Shown: positions 16,612-26,018 of the stretch, piece after piece
Layout of the letters: each line of letters starts with the position of its first letter
Position numbering within the stretch: the stretch's first letter is position 1
From: Haloglomus salinum
Lineage (GTDB): Archaea; Halobacteriota; Halobacteria; Halobacteriales; Haloarculaceae
NCBI RefSeq assembly: GCF_024298825.1
Contig: NZ_CP101153.1
Coordinates: 3,720,001-3,784,000 of the forward strand
DNA length: 64,000 bases
Direction of reading: 5' to 3'
Translations under genes and position numbers: made by a program
Notes under the pieces: generated by a model
Told to the model about the DNA's origin: nothing
Seen by the model: only the letters and a program-made list of their open reading frames with translations
Databases searched by the model: none

Positions 16612-18497
16612 CAGTCGCTCCCCGCGGGGACGTAGCGCGTGGACGCGGTCGCGGGGTCACCGCTGCCCAGGCCCTCGACGGCCTCCACGATCTCGTGGGG
16701 CTCGAAGGGTTCGCCGTTGTACTTGAGGAGGCTGTGCAGGATGTCGCCGTAGGCGCCGAGTTCGCGCTGGACGAGACCTCGGAACTGTCCCGATGCGTTC
16801 ATCTCGACGACGAGGCAGGTCTCGACCGAATCGAGGAACTCCCGGACATCCGCCTCGGGGAACGGCATCAGGTCCGAGACCGAGAGCGAGGCCACACTGT
16901 GCCCGTCGTCGACGAGCCGGTCGATGGCCTCGTGGACGGTTCCCTGGTTCGAGCCGTAGGTCATCACGCCGACCGTGGCGTCGACCGCACCGTGCCGTTC
17001 CTGGTTGCTCTCGCGCTCGTCGAGGCGCTCGCGGATGGCCTCCAGTTTCCGCATCCGGCGGTCCATCTGTGCCACCCGGTTGTCGGGGTCCTCCGAGATG
17101 TGCCCGGTCGGGTGGTGCTCGTTACCCGAGGCGAGGTAGCGGCCGTCGGCCTGTCCCGGAATCGAACGGGGTGCGACACCGTCGCCCTCGGGCGGGTCGT
17201 GCTGGAACCGCTCGAACGTGCCCGTCGCGTAGTGGGCCGCCTCTGCGAGTTCCTCCTCCGTGAGCGTCTTCCCGAGGTCCGGCGACGGCTCCCGGTCGAA
17301 GAACTCGGCGTCGACGTTGCGCAGTTCGCCCGACAGCTTCTGGTCGTAGACGACGATAGCGGGCAGGTGGAAGTCGTAGGCGAGTTCGAACGCGAGCCGG
17401 GTCTGCTCGTAGGCTTCGCGCTGGTTGCCCGGCGCGAAGACGACGCGGCAGGAGTCACCCTGGCTCGTGTAGAGGACGTGCTCGAGGTCGCCCTGCTCGG
17501 TCTTCGTCGGCATCCCGGTCGAGGGGCCCGCACGGGTCGCCTCCACGAGGACGAGCGGCGTCTCGGTCATCTCCGCGAGTCCCAGCGGCTCGGACATGAG
17601 CGCGAACCCGCCACCGGAGGAGCCCGAGAGCGACTTGACACCGGCGTGGCTCGCGCCGAGCGCCAGCGCGGCCGCGGCGATCTCGTCCTCGACCTGCTCG
17701 GCGATACCACCCATATCCGGCAGGTGCTGGCTGAGGAGGGTAAACACCTCCGTCCACGGCGTCATCGGGTAGCCGGCCACGAACCGACAGCCCTCGTCGA
17801 TGGCGCCGTAGGCGATGCCGTTGGAGCCGGAGACGAGTGCCTGCTCGGCGTCGTGCTCGCCCTCGGGCATCCGGAGGTCGTGGGTGTGCTCCAGTTCGTC
17901 GGCCTGCTCGGCGGCGTACTCGAGTATCTCGAGGTTCGCCTGGAGCACGTCGCCGCTCATCCGGTCCTCCATCAGCTTCTCGATAGGTTCGAGCGGGTAG
18001 GAAAGCAGCGCGCAGGTCACGCCCACGCCGGCCGTGTTTCGCATCACCTCGCGGCCCTGGTCACGGGCCATCCCGCGGAGGTCCATCGGGTAGACGTGCC
18101 AGTCGTGCTCCTCTGCGCGGGCCTCGAAGTCCTCGATAGCGCTCGCGTCCAGCAGGCCCTCGTCGTAGACGACAACCCCACCATCCCGGAGGTCGTCGAG
18201 GTTCTCGGCGAGGGGCTTGGCCTGCTCGTTCCCGTAGTAGGCGTGTTCCTTGGGGTTACGAGCGAACGAGTCCCCTAGCGCGAGGAGGAAGTTGAAGCCG
18301 TCACCACGGGCCCGTACCGGCTGGTCGTCGGCCCGGACCTCGACGTACGTGTGACCACCGCGGATCCGCGAGGGGTAGTGGCGGTGCGTGAACACGTGGA
18401 GGCCGGACCGCATCAGTGCTTTCGCGAAGTTCTGGCTGGTCGAGTCGATCCCGTCACCGGAACCACCCGCGATACGCCAGACGATTTCTCCTGTCAT
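16611..18497 (-). CDS. korA: 2-oxoacid:ferredoxin oxidoreductase subunit alpha (gamma-alpha fusion)
   Basis: 628 residues from ATG at 18497. The N-terminal 190 residues are the gamma domain (WRIAGGSGDGIDSTSQNFAKAL and HRHYPSRIRGGHTYVEVRA). The rest is the alpha domain, with FVAGYPMTPWTEVF at about 230-243 in place of the usual YPITPST motif, then SGSSGGGFALMSEPLG. The gamma-alpha fusion is the known haloarchaeal two-subunit form. No delta (2x4Fe-4S) subunit gene is adjacent. Whether it prefers 2-oxoglutarate or pyruvate cannot be decided from sequence. A GC-rich hairpin (GGCGCC...GGGCGC) lies in the probable leader. Confidence 0.92.
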   Translation of the reverse strand: MTGEIVWRIAGGSGDGIDSTSQNFAKALMRSGLHVFTHRHYPSRIRGGHTYVEVRADDQPVRARGDGFNFLLALGDSFARNPKEHAYYGNEQAKPLAENLDDLRDGGVVVYDEGLLDASAIEDFEARAEEHDWHVYPMDLRGMARDQGREVMRNTAGVGVTCALLSYPLEPIEKLMEDRMSGDVLQANLEILEYAAEQADELEHTHDLRMPEGEHDAEQALVSGSNGIAYGAIDEGCRFVAGYPMTPWTEVFTLLSQHLPDMGGIAEQVEDEIAAAALALGASHAGVKSLSGSSGGGFALMSEPLGLAEMTETPLVLVEATRAGPSTGMPTKTEQGDLEHVLYTSQGDSCRVVFAPGNQREAYEQTRLAFELAYDFHLPAIVVYDQKLSGELRNVDAEFFDREPSPDLGKTLTEEELAEAAHYATGTFERFQHDPPEGDGVAPRSIPGQADGRYLASGNEHHPTGHISEDPDNRVAQMDRRMRKLEAIRERLDERESNQERHGAVDATVGVMTYGSNQGTVHEAIDRLVDDGHSVASLSVSDLMPFPEADVREFLDSVETCLVVEMNASGQFRGLVQRELGAYGDILHSLLKYNGEPFEPHEIVEAVEGLGSGDPATASTRYVPAGSD

Positions 18498-18702
18498 GAT
18501 ACCATGCGCCCGGAGGCGCCTTGGTGCGAGATTTGCCGGGAGAGGTGAAAAGCGTTTGCGCCGTGGTAGCACACGAATATTCGTGACTTTCCCGTGACGG
18601 AACGGCGACGGGCGACGAACTGAGAGACCGACCGACCGTGGGTTCTAGGTGATTTGGGGGAAGTTTTAAAACCGAAACTGTCGTCCCCACGGTTGACGAG
18701 TA

Positions 18703-19437
18703 ATGTCCCTCACCGAACTGATATCCGGTGTGGAGGACCACGAGAAACGCCTCACGGTCTTCAACACCGACGAGGAGACCGTCGAGGCCGTCCGGGAACA
18801 GTTCCGGGACCGCAACCTCACGGTTGTCGGGGACCGGTCCGAGAGCGGGCGACCCGGATCGTTCGTCGTGCTCTCCAGCGAGCGGGCCGAGGGGGACGAC
18901 GAGTTCGTGACCGCCACCAGCGTCGACGAGGTGCTCTCGGCGCCCCAGGGGGAGGGCACGGAACTGGACAGTGATGTCCGCCATCCCATCCTCGACCACC
19001 TCGACGAGACGATGTTCACCTCCTACGACACCCGGCAGATGGTGGCGGCCTCCCGGGAGATCGAGGACCGGGCGTGGCGACTCGGCGAGGGGTCGCTCCA
19101 CGCCGGCTTCCAGCAGCTCTCCATCCTCTCGGACCAGATGGAGGTGTACACGCGACTGGCCTCGCGTGAGGGACTCGACGTCCACGCCTACGCCTGCCCG
19201 GACGCCGAGGTCCCGGAACACGACACCGACATGACCATCCACGTCGAGCGGTCCGACGAGATCGCGAAATCGTGGTTCGTCGTCTACGACGGCGACGGCG
19301 TCGACGTGAACAAGTGCGCCCTGCTCGCCGAGGAGCGCGAGTCACGGGCCTTCTACGGCTTCTGGACGTACGACCCCGACACCGTGGACTGGCTCATCGA
19401 GTATCTCGAAGGTGCATACGGTCTCATCGAGCAGTAG
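18703..19437 (+). CDS. DICT-domain sensory protein
   Basis: 244 residues with the DICT sensory layout: an N-terminal MSLTELISGVEDHEKRLTVF, a central helical TMFTSYDTRQMVAASREIEDRAW, and a C-terminal WFVVYDGDGVDVNKCALLAEE followed by FYGFWTYDPDTVDWLIEYL. DICT domains are predicted to couple light or redox sensing to signalling in haloarchaea and cyanobacteria. No histidine kinase or HTH domain is attached, so the output partner must be elsewhere. A TTTTAAAA box at 18664-18671 lies about 35 bp upstream of the ATG. Confidence 0.82.
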   Translation: MSLTELISGVEDHEKRLTVFNTDEETVEAVREQFRDRNLTVVGDRSESGRPGSFVVLSSERAEGDDEFVTATSVDEVLSAPQGEGTELDSDVRHPILDHLDETMFTSYDTRQMVAASREIEDRAWRLGEGSLHAGFQQLSILSDQMEVYTRLASREGLDVHAYACPDAEVPEHDTDMTIHVERSDEIAKSWFVVYDGDGVDVNKCALLAEERESRAFYGFWTYDPDTVDWLIEYLEGAYGLIEQ

Positions 19438-19614
19438 CGCCCCGACTGGATGGGATGACCCTTGCGCCGCCGACGCGAGCGGCCCCGGTTCCGCACGTCC
19501 TGTCCGGTCGTTTCACTCTCGTGCCGGTCGCTCCGTTACCAGTTCACGTCGCCCGGCAACGGCCCGTGGGCGCACCAGCCAGATACGTACTACCCATTCA
19601 GTGGTTCACTGACT

Positions 19615-19622
19615 CTTAAATA
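19615..19622 (+). promoter_or_regulatory. TATA box for the surface-protein/exporter operon
   Basis: TTAAATAC sits 24-31 bp before the ATG at 19646, which is the spacing for a leaderless transcript. The 208-bp gap upstream holds no other gene that I can support. Confidence 0.55.
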
Positions 19623-19645
19623 CTCTCCGTGCGTCCTGCAGGGCA

Positions 19646-21664
19646 ATGAGTTCCGGCTCCGACTCCTCTCGTGTGGCGCGTGGGCTACGCGTCCTGTTCG
19701 CCCTGGTACTGGTCCTCTCGATGGTCGCCGCGTTCGCCGCGCCCGCGTCGGCGTTCGTCCGTGGCAAACCGGACATCTCGGTCACGCTCTCCGACGACAC
19801 CGTCGAGCCGGGTGCCACGACGACGCTCGACCTCTCACTGCTGAACAGCGGCGATGTCTCCTTCGGCGCGAGCAGTTCAGTGAATACCGGCAAGGAGCAG
19901 GTCGTCACCACCGCGCGAGGGACCGTGGTCCGGGTCGAACCTGCCACGCAGAGTAACCCAATCGAGGTGGAGAGCGGCGAAATCGGGGTCGGATCCCTGA
20001 GTGAAGGGCCGCCGCGGTCAGTTCCCGTCAGCATCTCGGTCCCGGAGAACGCGGAGCCGGGGACCTACGAGTTCGACGTCGAGGTCGAGTACGATTACTA
20101 CGACCAGATATCCGGCGACGTACGCTCGAACGGCTACAGCAGCAAGCACGTCACGAAGGAGTTCACCGTCGAGGTGACCGTCGAGGAGGCCGCCCGCTTC
20201 GAGGTTGTCGACACGGCGACGAACGCCCCCATCGGCGGCCCGGGGACGGTGAACGTCACCGTCGCGAACGTGGGGAACGAGCTTGCCTCGGACGCGTCGC
20301 TCTCCCTGCAGTCCACGAACGCCGCGCTGACGTTCGGCGGGTCACAGACCACCGAGTCGTACGTGGGCGAGTGGGCGCCGGGCGAGCGCCGGACGGTCTC
20401 GGTCGGCGCCAGCGTGGCCGAGAGCGCGACGAACCGGTCGCTCGCGCTCCGGACGACCATCGACTACGAGGACGGCGACGGGACCGCCAGACAGTCGACG
20501 CTCTCGACGGGCGTCGTCCCCGGACCAGAGCAGCAGTTCACCGTCGTCGCGGTCGCGACCGGGGCGTCCGTCGGCACCGAGGACTCGACCATCCTCCTGT
20601 TCACCAACGAGGGCAACCGGACACTCGAGGACGCGACGGTGCGACTCGAATCGGACAACGCAGCGCTGACCTTCGGTGGGGCTCGGACCGCGCGCGTCCA
20701 CCTCGGGAGGTGGCCAGCCGGTGAGATCGAGCGGGCCGAGGTGGAGACACAGTTCGCTCCATCCGCCGAGCGGCGCAGCTACGCCGTCGATGCGACCATC
20801 TCGTACACATCTCCCGCCGACAACACCGAACAGGTAGACATCGGACCGGTCGGCATCACCCCTAACGAGGAGCAGTCGTTCGACCTCGCCAGTCACGGGA
20901 CACAGCTCCGGGTCGGCGAGGAGGGGCAGCTGAACGGGACCTTCGTCAACGAGGGGCCCCGTGAAGTCGAGAACGCGGTGCTGGTGCTGGAACCCCCGGC
21001 GAACGTCGTGACCGCCGAGCGCGAGTACGCGCTGGGTGACCTCGACGAGAACACCAGCGTCGACTTCCGATACGACGTGGAGGTCTCCTCGGAAGCCCGG
21101 GAGGGGCCGCGCCAGTTCACCTACCGCCTGCGCTACGAGACGGACGGGGGCGACACCGTGACCTCCGACCCGCTGTACGCCCGCGGCACCGTGGCCCAGC
21201 AGCGCGATACGTTCTCCGTCGACACGAACGCGACCGTCGCGGCTGGGTCGTCGGAGACCATCGAGATGCAGGTCACGAACGATGGCGACGAACCCCTGAC
21301 CGCGGTGAGCGCGAAGCTGTTCGCCGACGCCCCCATCAGTGCGAGCAACGACGAGGCCTTCGTCGAGGCACTGGGTCCCGGCGAGACGGCGACGCTGACC
21401 TTCCGCATCTCCGCGAGCGGTGATGCCATCGCGAAGCCGTACCCCGTTTCGCTGGACTTCCAGTACGAGGAGCCGGACGGTGACACGAAGGTCTCCGACA
21501 GCTACCAGGTCGCCATCGACGTGGCCGAGCGGAGCGGCGGCGGGCTGCTGTCCACGTTCGTCGTCCCCGGCGGCATCGGCGGCGCCGGTGTCGGCCTCGG
21601 CGTCGTGCTCTCGCTGGGTGGCCTGGCCGCGGTCGGCCTGGGACTCGTCGGACGACGGGAATGA
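19646..21664 (+). CDS. Secreted COG1361-type surface protein
   Basis: 672 residues. Residues 1-37 are a signal peptide (ALVLVLSMVAAFAAPASAF). Four or five repeated beta domains follow, each about 110-130 residues and each starting with a phrase such as PGTVNVTVANVGNE, EDSTILLFTNEGNRT or SSETIEMQVTNDGDE. This is the NEW3/CARDB-like layout of COG1361 S-layer-associated proteins. A hydrophobic helix ending GLVGRRE anchors the C terminus in the membrane. Its stop overlaps the start of the RND exporter (ATGA), so the two are made together and the repeats probably act outside the membrane as an accessory domain. Confidence 0.85.
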   Translation: MSSGSDSSRVARGLRVLFALVLVLSMVAAFAAPASAFVRGKPDISVTLSDDTVEPGATTTLDLSLLNSGDVSFGASSSVNTGKEQVVTTARGTVVRVEPATQSNPIEVESGEIGVGSLSEGPPRSVPVSISVPENAEPGTYEFDVEVEYDYYDQISGDVRSNGYSSKHVTKEFTVEVTVEEAARFEVVDTATNAPIGGPGTVNVTVANVGNELASDASLSLQSTNAALTFGGSQTTESYVGEWAPGERRTVSVGASVAESATNRSLALRTTIDYEDGDGTARQSTLSTGVVPGPEQQFTVVAVATGASVGTEDSTILLFTNEGNRTLEDATVRLESDNAALTFGGARTARVHLGRWPAGEIERAEVETQFAPSAERRSYAVDATISYTSPADNTEQVDIGPVGITPNEEQSFDLASHGTQLRVGEEGQLNGTFVNEGPREVENAVLVLEPPANVVTAEREYALGDLDENTSVDFRYDVEVSSEAREGPRQFTYRLRYETDGGDTVTSDPLYARGTVAQQRDTFSVDTNATVAAGSSETIEMQVTNDGDEPLTAVSAKLFADAPISASNDEAFVEALGPGETATLTFRISASGDAIAKPYPVSLDFQYEEPDGDTKVSDSYQVAIDVAERSGGGLLSTFVVPGGIGGAGVGLGVVLSLGGLAAVGLGLVGRRE

Positions 21665-24204
21665 GCAGCCCCGTCGACTATCAACGGTTCGTCGACGCGG
21701 CCGACGACCAGATCGTCAACCACCCCAAGCGCGTGGTTGGGGCGTTCCTCGTCCTGACACTCGTGTTCGGGGCCGGCCTGGGTGCCGTCTCGACGGACGC
21801 CGGGACCGCGGGGTTCACCCAGGACGTGCCCGCGCAGGTGGCGTTCGAGAAGGTGCAAGACGAGTTCGAGACGAGCGCGTTCGAGACCGACACCGGGAGC
21901 ACACAGCTCATCCAGCGGGGCGAGAACGTGCTCTCGAAGAAGGGGCTAGTGCGGATGCTGGAGGCGCAGAACCGGGTCGAGGACCACGACGAGCTCCGTG
22001 TCACGTCGACGGCGTCGGCCGCGACCATCGTCGCGGCCACGCTGGACCCGCAGGCCCGGACCACCGAGCAGCAGATCCGCGCGGTCGAGCGGGCCACGCC
22101 CAGGGAGGTCGACCGGGCGGTCCGAACGGCCGCCGACCGGAACCCCCGGTTCGTGGGGCTCCTCTCGAACGATTTCAACCGCGGCTCGGCATCGGCCGGC
22201 GCCACCATCGGTGTCGTCACCCACGAGGTCCCGGCCGGGCTCTCGGCCTCTGCGGGACAGGGTGGCTCCAGCCCCCTGACGCCGCTCCAGCTCCGGACGG
22301 ACTACGTCGTCGGGAGCGTCGGCGGCGAGATGATAGTCTTCGGGTCTGGCATCATCTCGGCCGAGTTCGCCAACGTCATCTTCGACTCGCTCATCATCGT
22401 CGTGCCCGCGGCGGTGCTTTTCATCCTCCTGTTCCTCGTCGTCTCCTACCGGGACCTCGCCGACCTCCTGCTGGGGATGGTGGCGCTGGCGATGGGGCTC
22501 ATCTGGACGTTCGGGTTCATGGGGCTCGCGGGCATCCCGTTCAACCAGATCCTCATCACCATCCCGCCGCTGTTGCTGGCGGTCGGCATCGACTTCGGCA
22601 TCCACGCGGTGAATCGCTATCGCGAGGAACGGGTCACGGGCAAGGATATCGGCCCGGCGATGCGAATCACGACCGACCAGTTACTGGTCGCGTTCTTCAT
22701 CGTCACCGGAACCACCGTCATCGGCTTCTCGGCCAACCTCACGTCGGCGCTGCCACCCATCAGCGACTTCGGCATCGTCGCCGCCGTCGGTATCGTGTTC
22801 ACCTTCCTCGTCTTCGGGGTGTTCCTCCCCGCGGCGAAGGTGCTGCTCGACCGCTCGCGACAGAAGTACCCCATCCCTACGTTCTCGACGACGCCCCTGG
22901 GTGCGGAGGGCTCACGGCTGGGGTGGGCCCTCTCGGGTGGCGTGGTCGTCGCGAGACGCCTGCCGGCCGTCTTCCTCGTCGTCGCCCTGCTCGCGTCGGG
23001 CGGGATGGCCTACCACGCGACCGGCGTCGATACGACCTTCTCGAACGAGGACTTCCTGCCGCCCGAGGAGAACCCGGACTACCTGATGGCGCTCCCCGAG
23101 CCGTTCAAACCCTCCGAGTACACGGTGACGGCCCTGACCAACTTCCTCTCGGAGGAGTTCGAGTCGAGCCAGTCCGACACCGTGACGGTGTACGTCGAGG
23201 GGCCGATGCGACAGGACCAGGCGCTGGAGGTGCTGTACCGCGCCGGCGACGACCCGCCAGATGCGTTCGTCCGCCAGGGCGGCCGTGCCGACGCCACCTC
23301 CATCATCACCGTCATCGATGACTACGCCGCCCGGGACGAGGAGTTCCGGGAGCTGGTCGAACGCAACGACCGCAACGGCAACGGCGTCCCCGACGACGAC
23401 CTGCCGGCGGTGTACGACGCGCTGATGGCGGATGACTCGCCGGTCCGCGGGCAGGCGTTACGCTACATCACCGACGACCGCCGCTCCACGCGGCTGGTCT
23501 ACAGCGTCAAGGCCGACGCCACGCAGGGCGAGATCACCGAGGACGCCCGGAGCGTCGCGGCGGATATGGAGCGGCCACGCACCTCGCTCCAGGCGACCGC
23601 GACCGGCTCGACCGTCGTGTTCGAGGCCATCTCCGGCCTCATCCTCGACTCGGCGGTCACCTCGCTCGTCATCGCGATGGGGGGGACCGCGGTGTTCCTC
23701 CTGTTCGTCTACTGGGTCCTCGAGGGCAAACCCTCGCTCGGCATCGCGAACCTCGTCCCCATCGTGGTCACGGTGTCGTTCGTCGCCGGGTCGATGCGCG
23801 TGTTCGACATCTCGTTCAACGCCTTCACGGCGACCATCCTCGCCATCACCATCGGGCTGGGCATCGACTACTCGGTCCACGTCACCCACCGCTTCGCGGA
23901 CGAGTACAAGGAGCGTGACCTGTACGAGGCACTCGACCGCACGGTGCGGGGAACCGGTGGTGCGCTCGCCGGTTCGATGCTGACCACCGTCTTCGGCATC
24001 GGCGTGCTGGTTCTGTCGGTGTTCCCCGCCATCGGTCAGTTCGGAATCCTCACGGGACTGAGCGTCATCTACGCCTTCGTCGCCTCGCTGCTCGTCCTGC
24101 CCTCGGCACTCGTCGTCTGGGCCCGGCTGTTCGGTGGCGGCGGCACGACCGTCGAGAGCGGCGACACGCCACCGTCAGCAGCGGCGGCTGGCGACGCGGA
24201 CTGA
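21661..24204 (+). CDS. RND/MMPL superfamily transporter
   Basis: 847 residues with about twelve membrane helices in two homologous halves, each with a large extracellular loop. Helix-4 segments GIDFGIHAVNRYREE (near 304) and GLGIDYSVHVTHRFADEY (near 732) carry the conserved Gly-Ile-Asp and the charged residues of proton-driven RND pumps. The length and layout fit COG1033-type archaeal exporters. The paired COG1361 protein upstream is its likely accessory protein. Cargo may be lipids or hydrophobic compounds; the sequence does not show it. Confidence 0.9.
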   Translation: MSSPVDYQRFVDAADDQIVNHPKRVVGAFLVLTLVFGAGLGAVSTDAGTAGFTQDVPAQVAFEKVQDEFETSAFETDTGSTQLIQRGENVLSKKGLVRMLEAQNRVEDHDELRVTSTASAATIVAATLDPQARTTEQQIRAVERATPREVDRAVRTAADRNPRFVGLLSNDFNRGSASAGATIGVVTHEVPAGLSASAGQGGSSPLTPLQLRTDYVVGSVGGEMIVFGSGIISAEFANVIFDSLIIVVPAAVLFILLFLVVSYRDLADLLLGMVALAMGLIWTFGFMGLAGIPFNQILITIPPLLLAVGIDFGIHAVNRYREERVTGKDIGPAMRITTDQLLVAFFIVTGTTVIGFSANLTSALPPISDFGIVAAVGIVFTFLVFGVFLPAAKVLLDRSRQKYPIPTFSTTPLGAEGSRLGWALSGGVVVARRLPAVFLVVALLASGGMAYHATGVDTTFSNEDFLPPEENPDYLMALPEPFKPSEYTVTALTNFLSEEFESSQSDTVTVYVEGPMRQDQALEVLYRAGDDPPDAFVRQGGRADATSIITVIDDYAARDEEFRELVERNDRNGNGVPDDDLPAVYDALMADDSPVRGQALRYITDDRRSTRLVYSVKADATQGEITEDARSVAADMERPRTSLQATATGSTVVFEAISGLILDSAVTSLVIAMGGTAVFLLFVYWVLEGKPSLGIANLVPIVVTVSFVAGSMRVFDISFNAFTATILAITIGLGIDYSVHVTHRFADEYKERDLYEALDRTVRGTGGALAGSMLTTVFGIGVLVLSVFPAIGQFGILTGLSVIYAFVASLLVLPSALVVWARLFGGGGTTVESGDTPPSAAAAGDAD

Positions 24205-24343
24205 CCGTCGGTGCCCCATGGAGGTTCTTTCGGCCAGCTGGACGAGAACCGTCGATTGAGTGCCCCTCACGCACCTTTTGATACTCTTGTCAGAATCGCT
24301 TAAGTGGTGGATACCATCGGTCCAGGTACGCCACCCCGTACCC

Positions 24344-24955
24344 ATGTCCCAGCCCACGACCTCGACGGACCCCATCGCCCACGCGGTCCCGGCCCGACTG
24401 GCGACGGCTTCGGGCAGTAACGTCGCCGTCGTCGGCGAGCCGATGGTCGGAAAGAGCGGTGTCGCCCTCGACGCGCTCGAGGCGGCCGCCGATGCCGGCC
24501 GCGACACCCTCCTCATCTCGGCCGCCCGTGGCCCCGGACGGATGCCCGTCCCGGACTCGGTGTCGGTCGTCGACTGCACGCCGGGGCCGGAATCGGAGGA
24601 CGCCGTGTCCGTGAACTCCCCGGCCGACCTGACGGGCATCGGCATGCCCGTCTCGAAGGTCCTCGGCGACGCGGACCGCCCGGTCGTCGCGGTGGACTCG
24701 CTGACCTCGCTCCTCCTCTACAACGAGACACGGGAGGCTTTCCGGTTCTTCTCCGTACTGAGCACACAGGTCGCGAGCGCGAACGGCCTCGGGATGTACC
24801 TCGTCGACGACGGCGCCCACGACGAGCGGACGGTCCAGACGTTCGCCCAGCTGTTCGACGGTCAGGTCGAACTCCGAAGCGGTCTCGGCGGCACCGAGGC
24901 CCGCGGTCGAGGGGTCGAGACGCTGCCCGCCGAGTGGTTGCCGGCGCGGAGCTGA
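24344..24955 (+). CDS. RecA/KaiC-like ATPase domain protein
   Basis: 203 residues from ATG at 24344 (MSQPTTSTDPIAHAVP). Walker A is VVGEPMVGKSGVALDAL near residue 28, and Walker B is RPVVAVDSLTSLLLYNETREAF. A RecA-type core without a second domain is seen in many haloarchaeal DUF7504-like proteins linked to signal transduction rather than recombination. The upstream in-frame extension is Leu/Trp-rich and was rejected. A CGCTTAAGT box lies about 45 bp before the start. Confidence 0.78.
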   Translation: MSQPTTSTDPIAHAVPARLATASGSNVAVVGEPMVGKSGVALDALEAAADAGRDTLLISAARGPGRMPVPDSVSVVDCTPGPESEDAVSVNSPADLTGIGMPVSKVLGDADRPVVAVDSLTSLLLYNETREAFRFFSVLSTQVASANGLGMYLVDDGAHDERTVQTFAQLFDGQVELRSGLGGTEARGRGVETLPAEWLPARS

Positions 24956-25043
24956 GCCGGCGCGGAACCGACCGGGTGGAGCCGACCGACGCGGTTCGGG
25001 ACACGGTACGCGGCCCGGATGTAACACCGGGACGTTCTCCGAC

Positions 25044-25844
25044 TCAGTGCCATTCGTCGCGGAGCGACGCGGCCTGCTCGGGGTCGTGCCCGCACAGGAC
25101 GGTCGCATCCGTCCGACGCTCGATATCCTTCAGCCGGCGGAGTGACTCGTGCCAGTCGACGTTGCTCGTCGTGAGCGACTGTCCCATCGGTGCCTCGTCC
25201 TCGTAGTTGGGGCGCAGGAACGCCTCGTCGCCGGCGACGAGCACGGTGCCGTGGTCGTCGGTGTCGAGCCGTGCGCCGAGTAGCCCCGGGGTGTGGCCTG
25301 GGAGGTGGAGCAGGTCGAAGCCCGGCACGAGCTGGCGCTCGCCCGCCACGACCTGCCAGTTCAGGTCGTGGTCGAAATCGCTCGCGAGGTAGGCGTTCGC
25401 CCCGGCCGGCGTCTTCGCCGAGAGGTAGGCGAACTCGACTTCCCGCTGGTGGACGTAGACGGGAACGTCCGTGCCGGCGAACGCGTAGAGGCCGCCGGCG
25501 TGGTCGAGGTGGAGGTGGCTCTGGACCACCATGTCGATATCGTCGAGCGCGTAGCCCACGTCCGAGAGGGCCGTTTCGAGGTCCCGCTCGCCCGCGTCGG
25601 GGTGTGCGAACGCCTCGAACAGCGGCTCCGGCCAGTAGCCGTCGCCGGCCTCCGGGTGCGACCCGGTGTCCCACAGGATGGTCCCCTCCGGGTGGTCGAC
25701 GAGCAGGTTCCACACCGCGAACTCGCCGTAATCGGAATCTGGGTTCCGGTTCGAGTAGGTCGCCGCAGTCGTCCCGTCGATGGCGAAGTTGCGGTCCGAC
25801 ATAATCGTCCCACGGTCCAGCAGGTAGAGGTCCATCTCGACCAT
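25044..25844 (-). CDS. MBL-fold hydrolase, N-acyl-homoserine-lactonase-like
   Basis: 266 residues. QSHLHLDHAGGLYAF at about 108 is the HxHxDH metal site. HLPGHTPGLLG, VAGDEAFLRPNYEDE and the final VLCGHDPEQAASL provide the remaining ligands. The order and spacing are like AttM/AiiA-type lactonases. Haloarchaea are not known to use acyl-homoserine lactones as a rule, so the true ester or lactone substrate is open. A TATATAC box on the - strand lies about 100 bp upstream, so a 5' leader of about 75 nt is possible. Confidence 0.85.
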   Translation of the reverse strand: MVEMDLYLLDRGTIMSDRNFAIDGTTAATYSNRNPDSDYGEFAVWNLLVDHPEGTILWDTGSHPEAGDGYWPEPLFEAFAHPDAGERDLETALSDVGYALDDIDMVVQSHLHLDHAGGLYAFAGTDVPVYVHQREVEFAYLSAKTPAGANAYLASDFDHDLNWQVVAGERQLVPGFDLLHLPGHTPGLLGARLDTDDHGTVLVAGDEAFLRPNYEDEAPMGQSLTTSNVDWHESLRRLKDIERRTDATVLCGHDPEQAASLRDEWH

Positions 25845-25971
25845 ACGTCCAGTAGGAGCGGAACGGTCAAACCCTTGTGGGCGACGAGGCAGCGGAGCGT
25901 GGAGGGTGTGCCGAGAGAGTTGTATCCTCGTTAGTATGTATATACGTTCCTCAACCAGGAATCGCGAGAGC

Positions 25972-25992
25972 TATCTGGACATTATCCAGATA
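25972..25992. repeat. 8-bp inverted repeat in AT-rich gap
   Basis: TATCTGGA at 25972-25979 and TCCAGATA at 25985-25992 form a perfect 8-bp inverted repeat with a 5-bp spacer, in the 174-bp gap downstream of the LEA14-like gene and upstream of the lactonase-like gene, both on the - strand. It can be a hairpin of the LEA14-like transcript or an operator. There is no T-tract after it. Confidence 0.4.
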
Positions 25993-26018
25993 ATATCGGG
26001 CATTCGGCTAGAAATCCG

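Noticed and set aside
16695-18278. 527-codon + strand ORF opposite korA
   Set aside because: Composition is that of a GC-driven shadow; korA is certain.
21420-23321. 633-codon + strand ORF overlapping the surface protein and exporter
   Set aside because: Arg/Pro-rich frame shadow of two confident genes.
25044-25844. Quorum-quenching system
   Set aside because: No acyl-homoserine lactone synthase or receptor is visible; the MBL fold alone is not specific.
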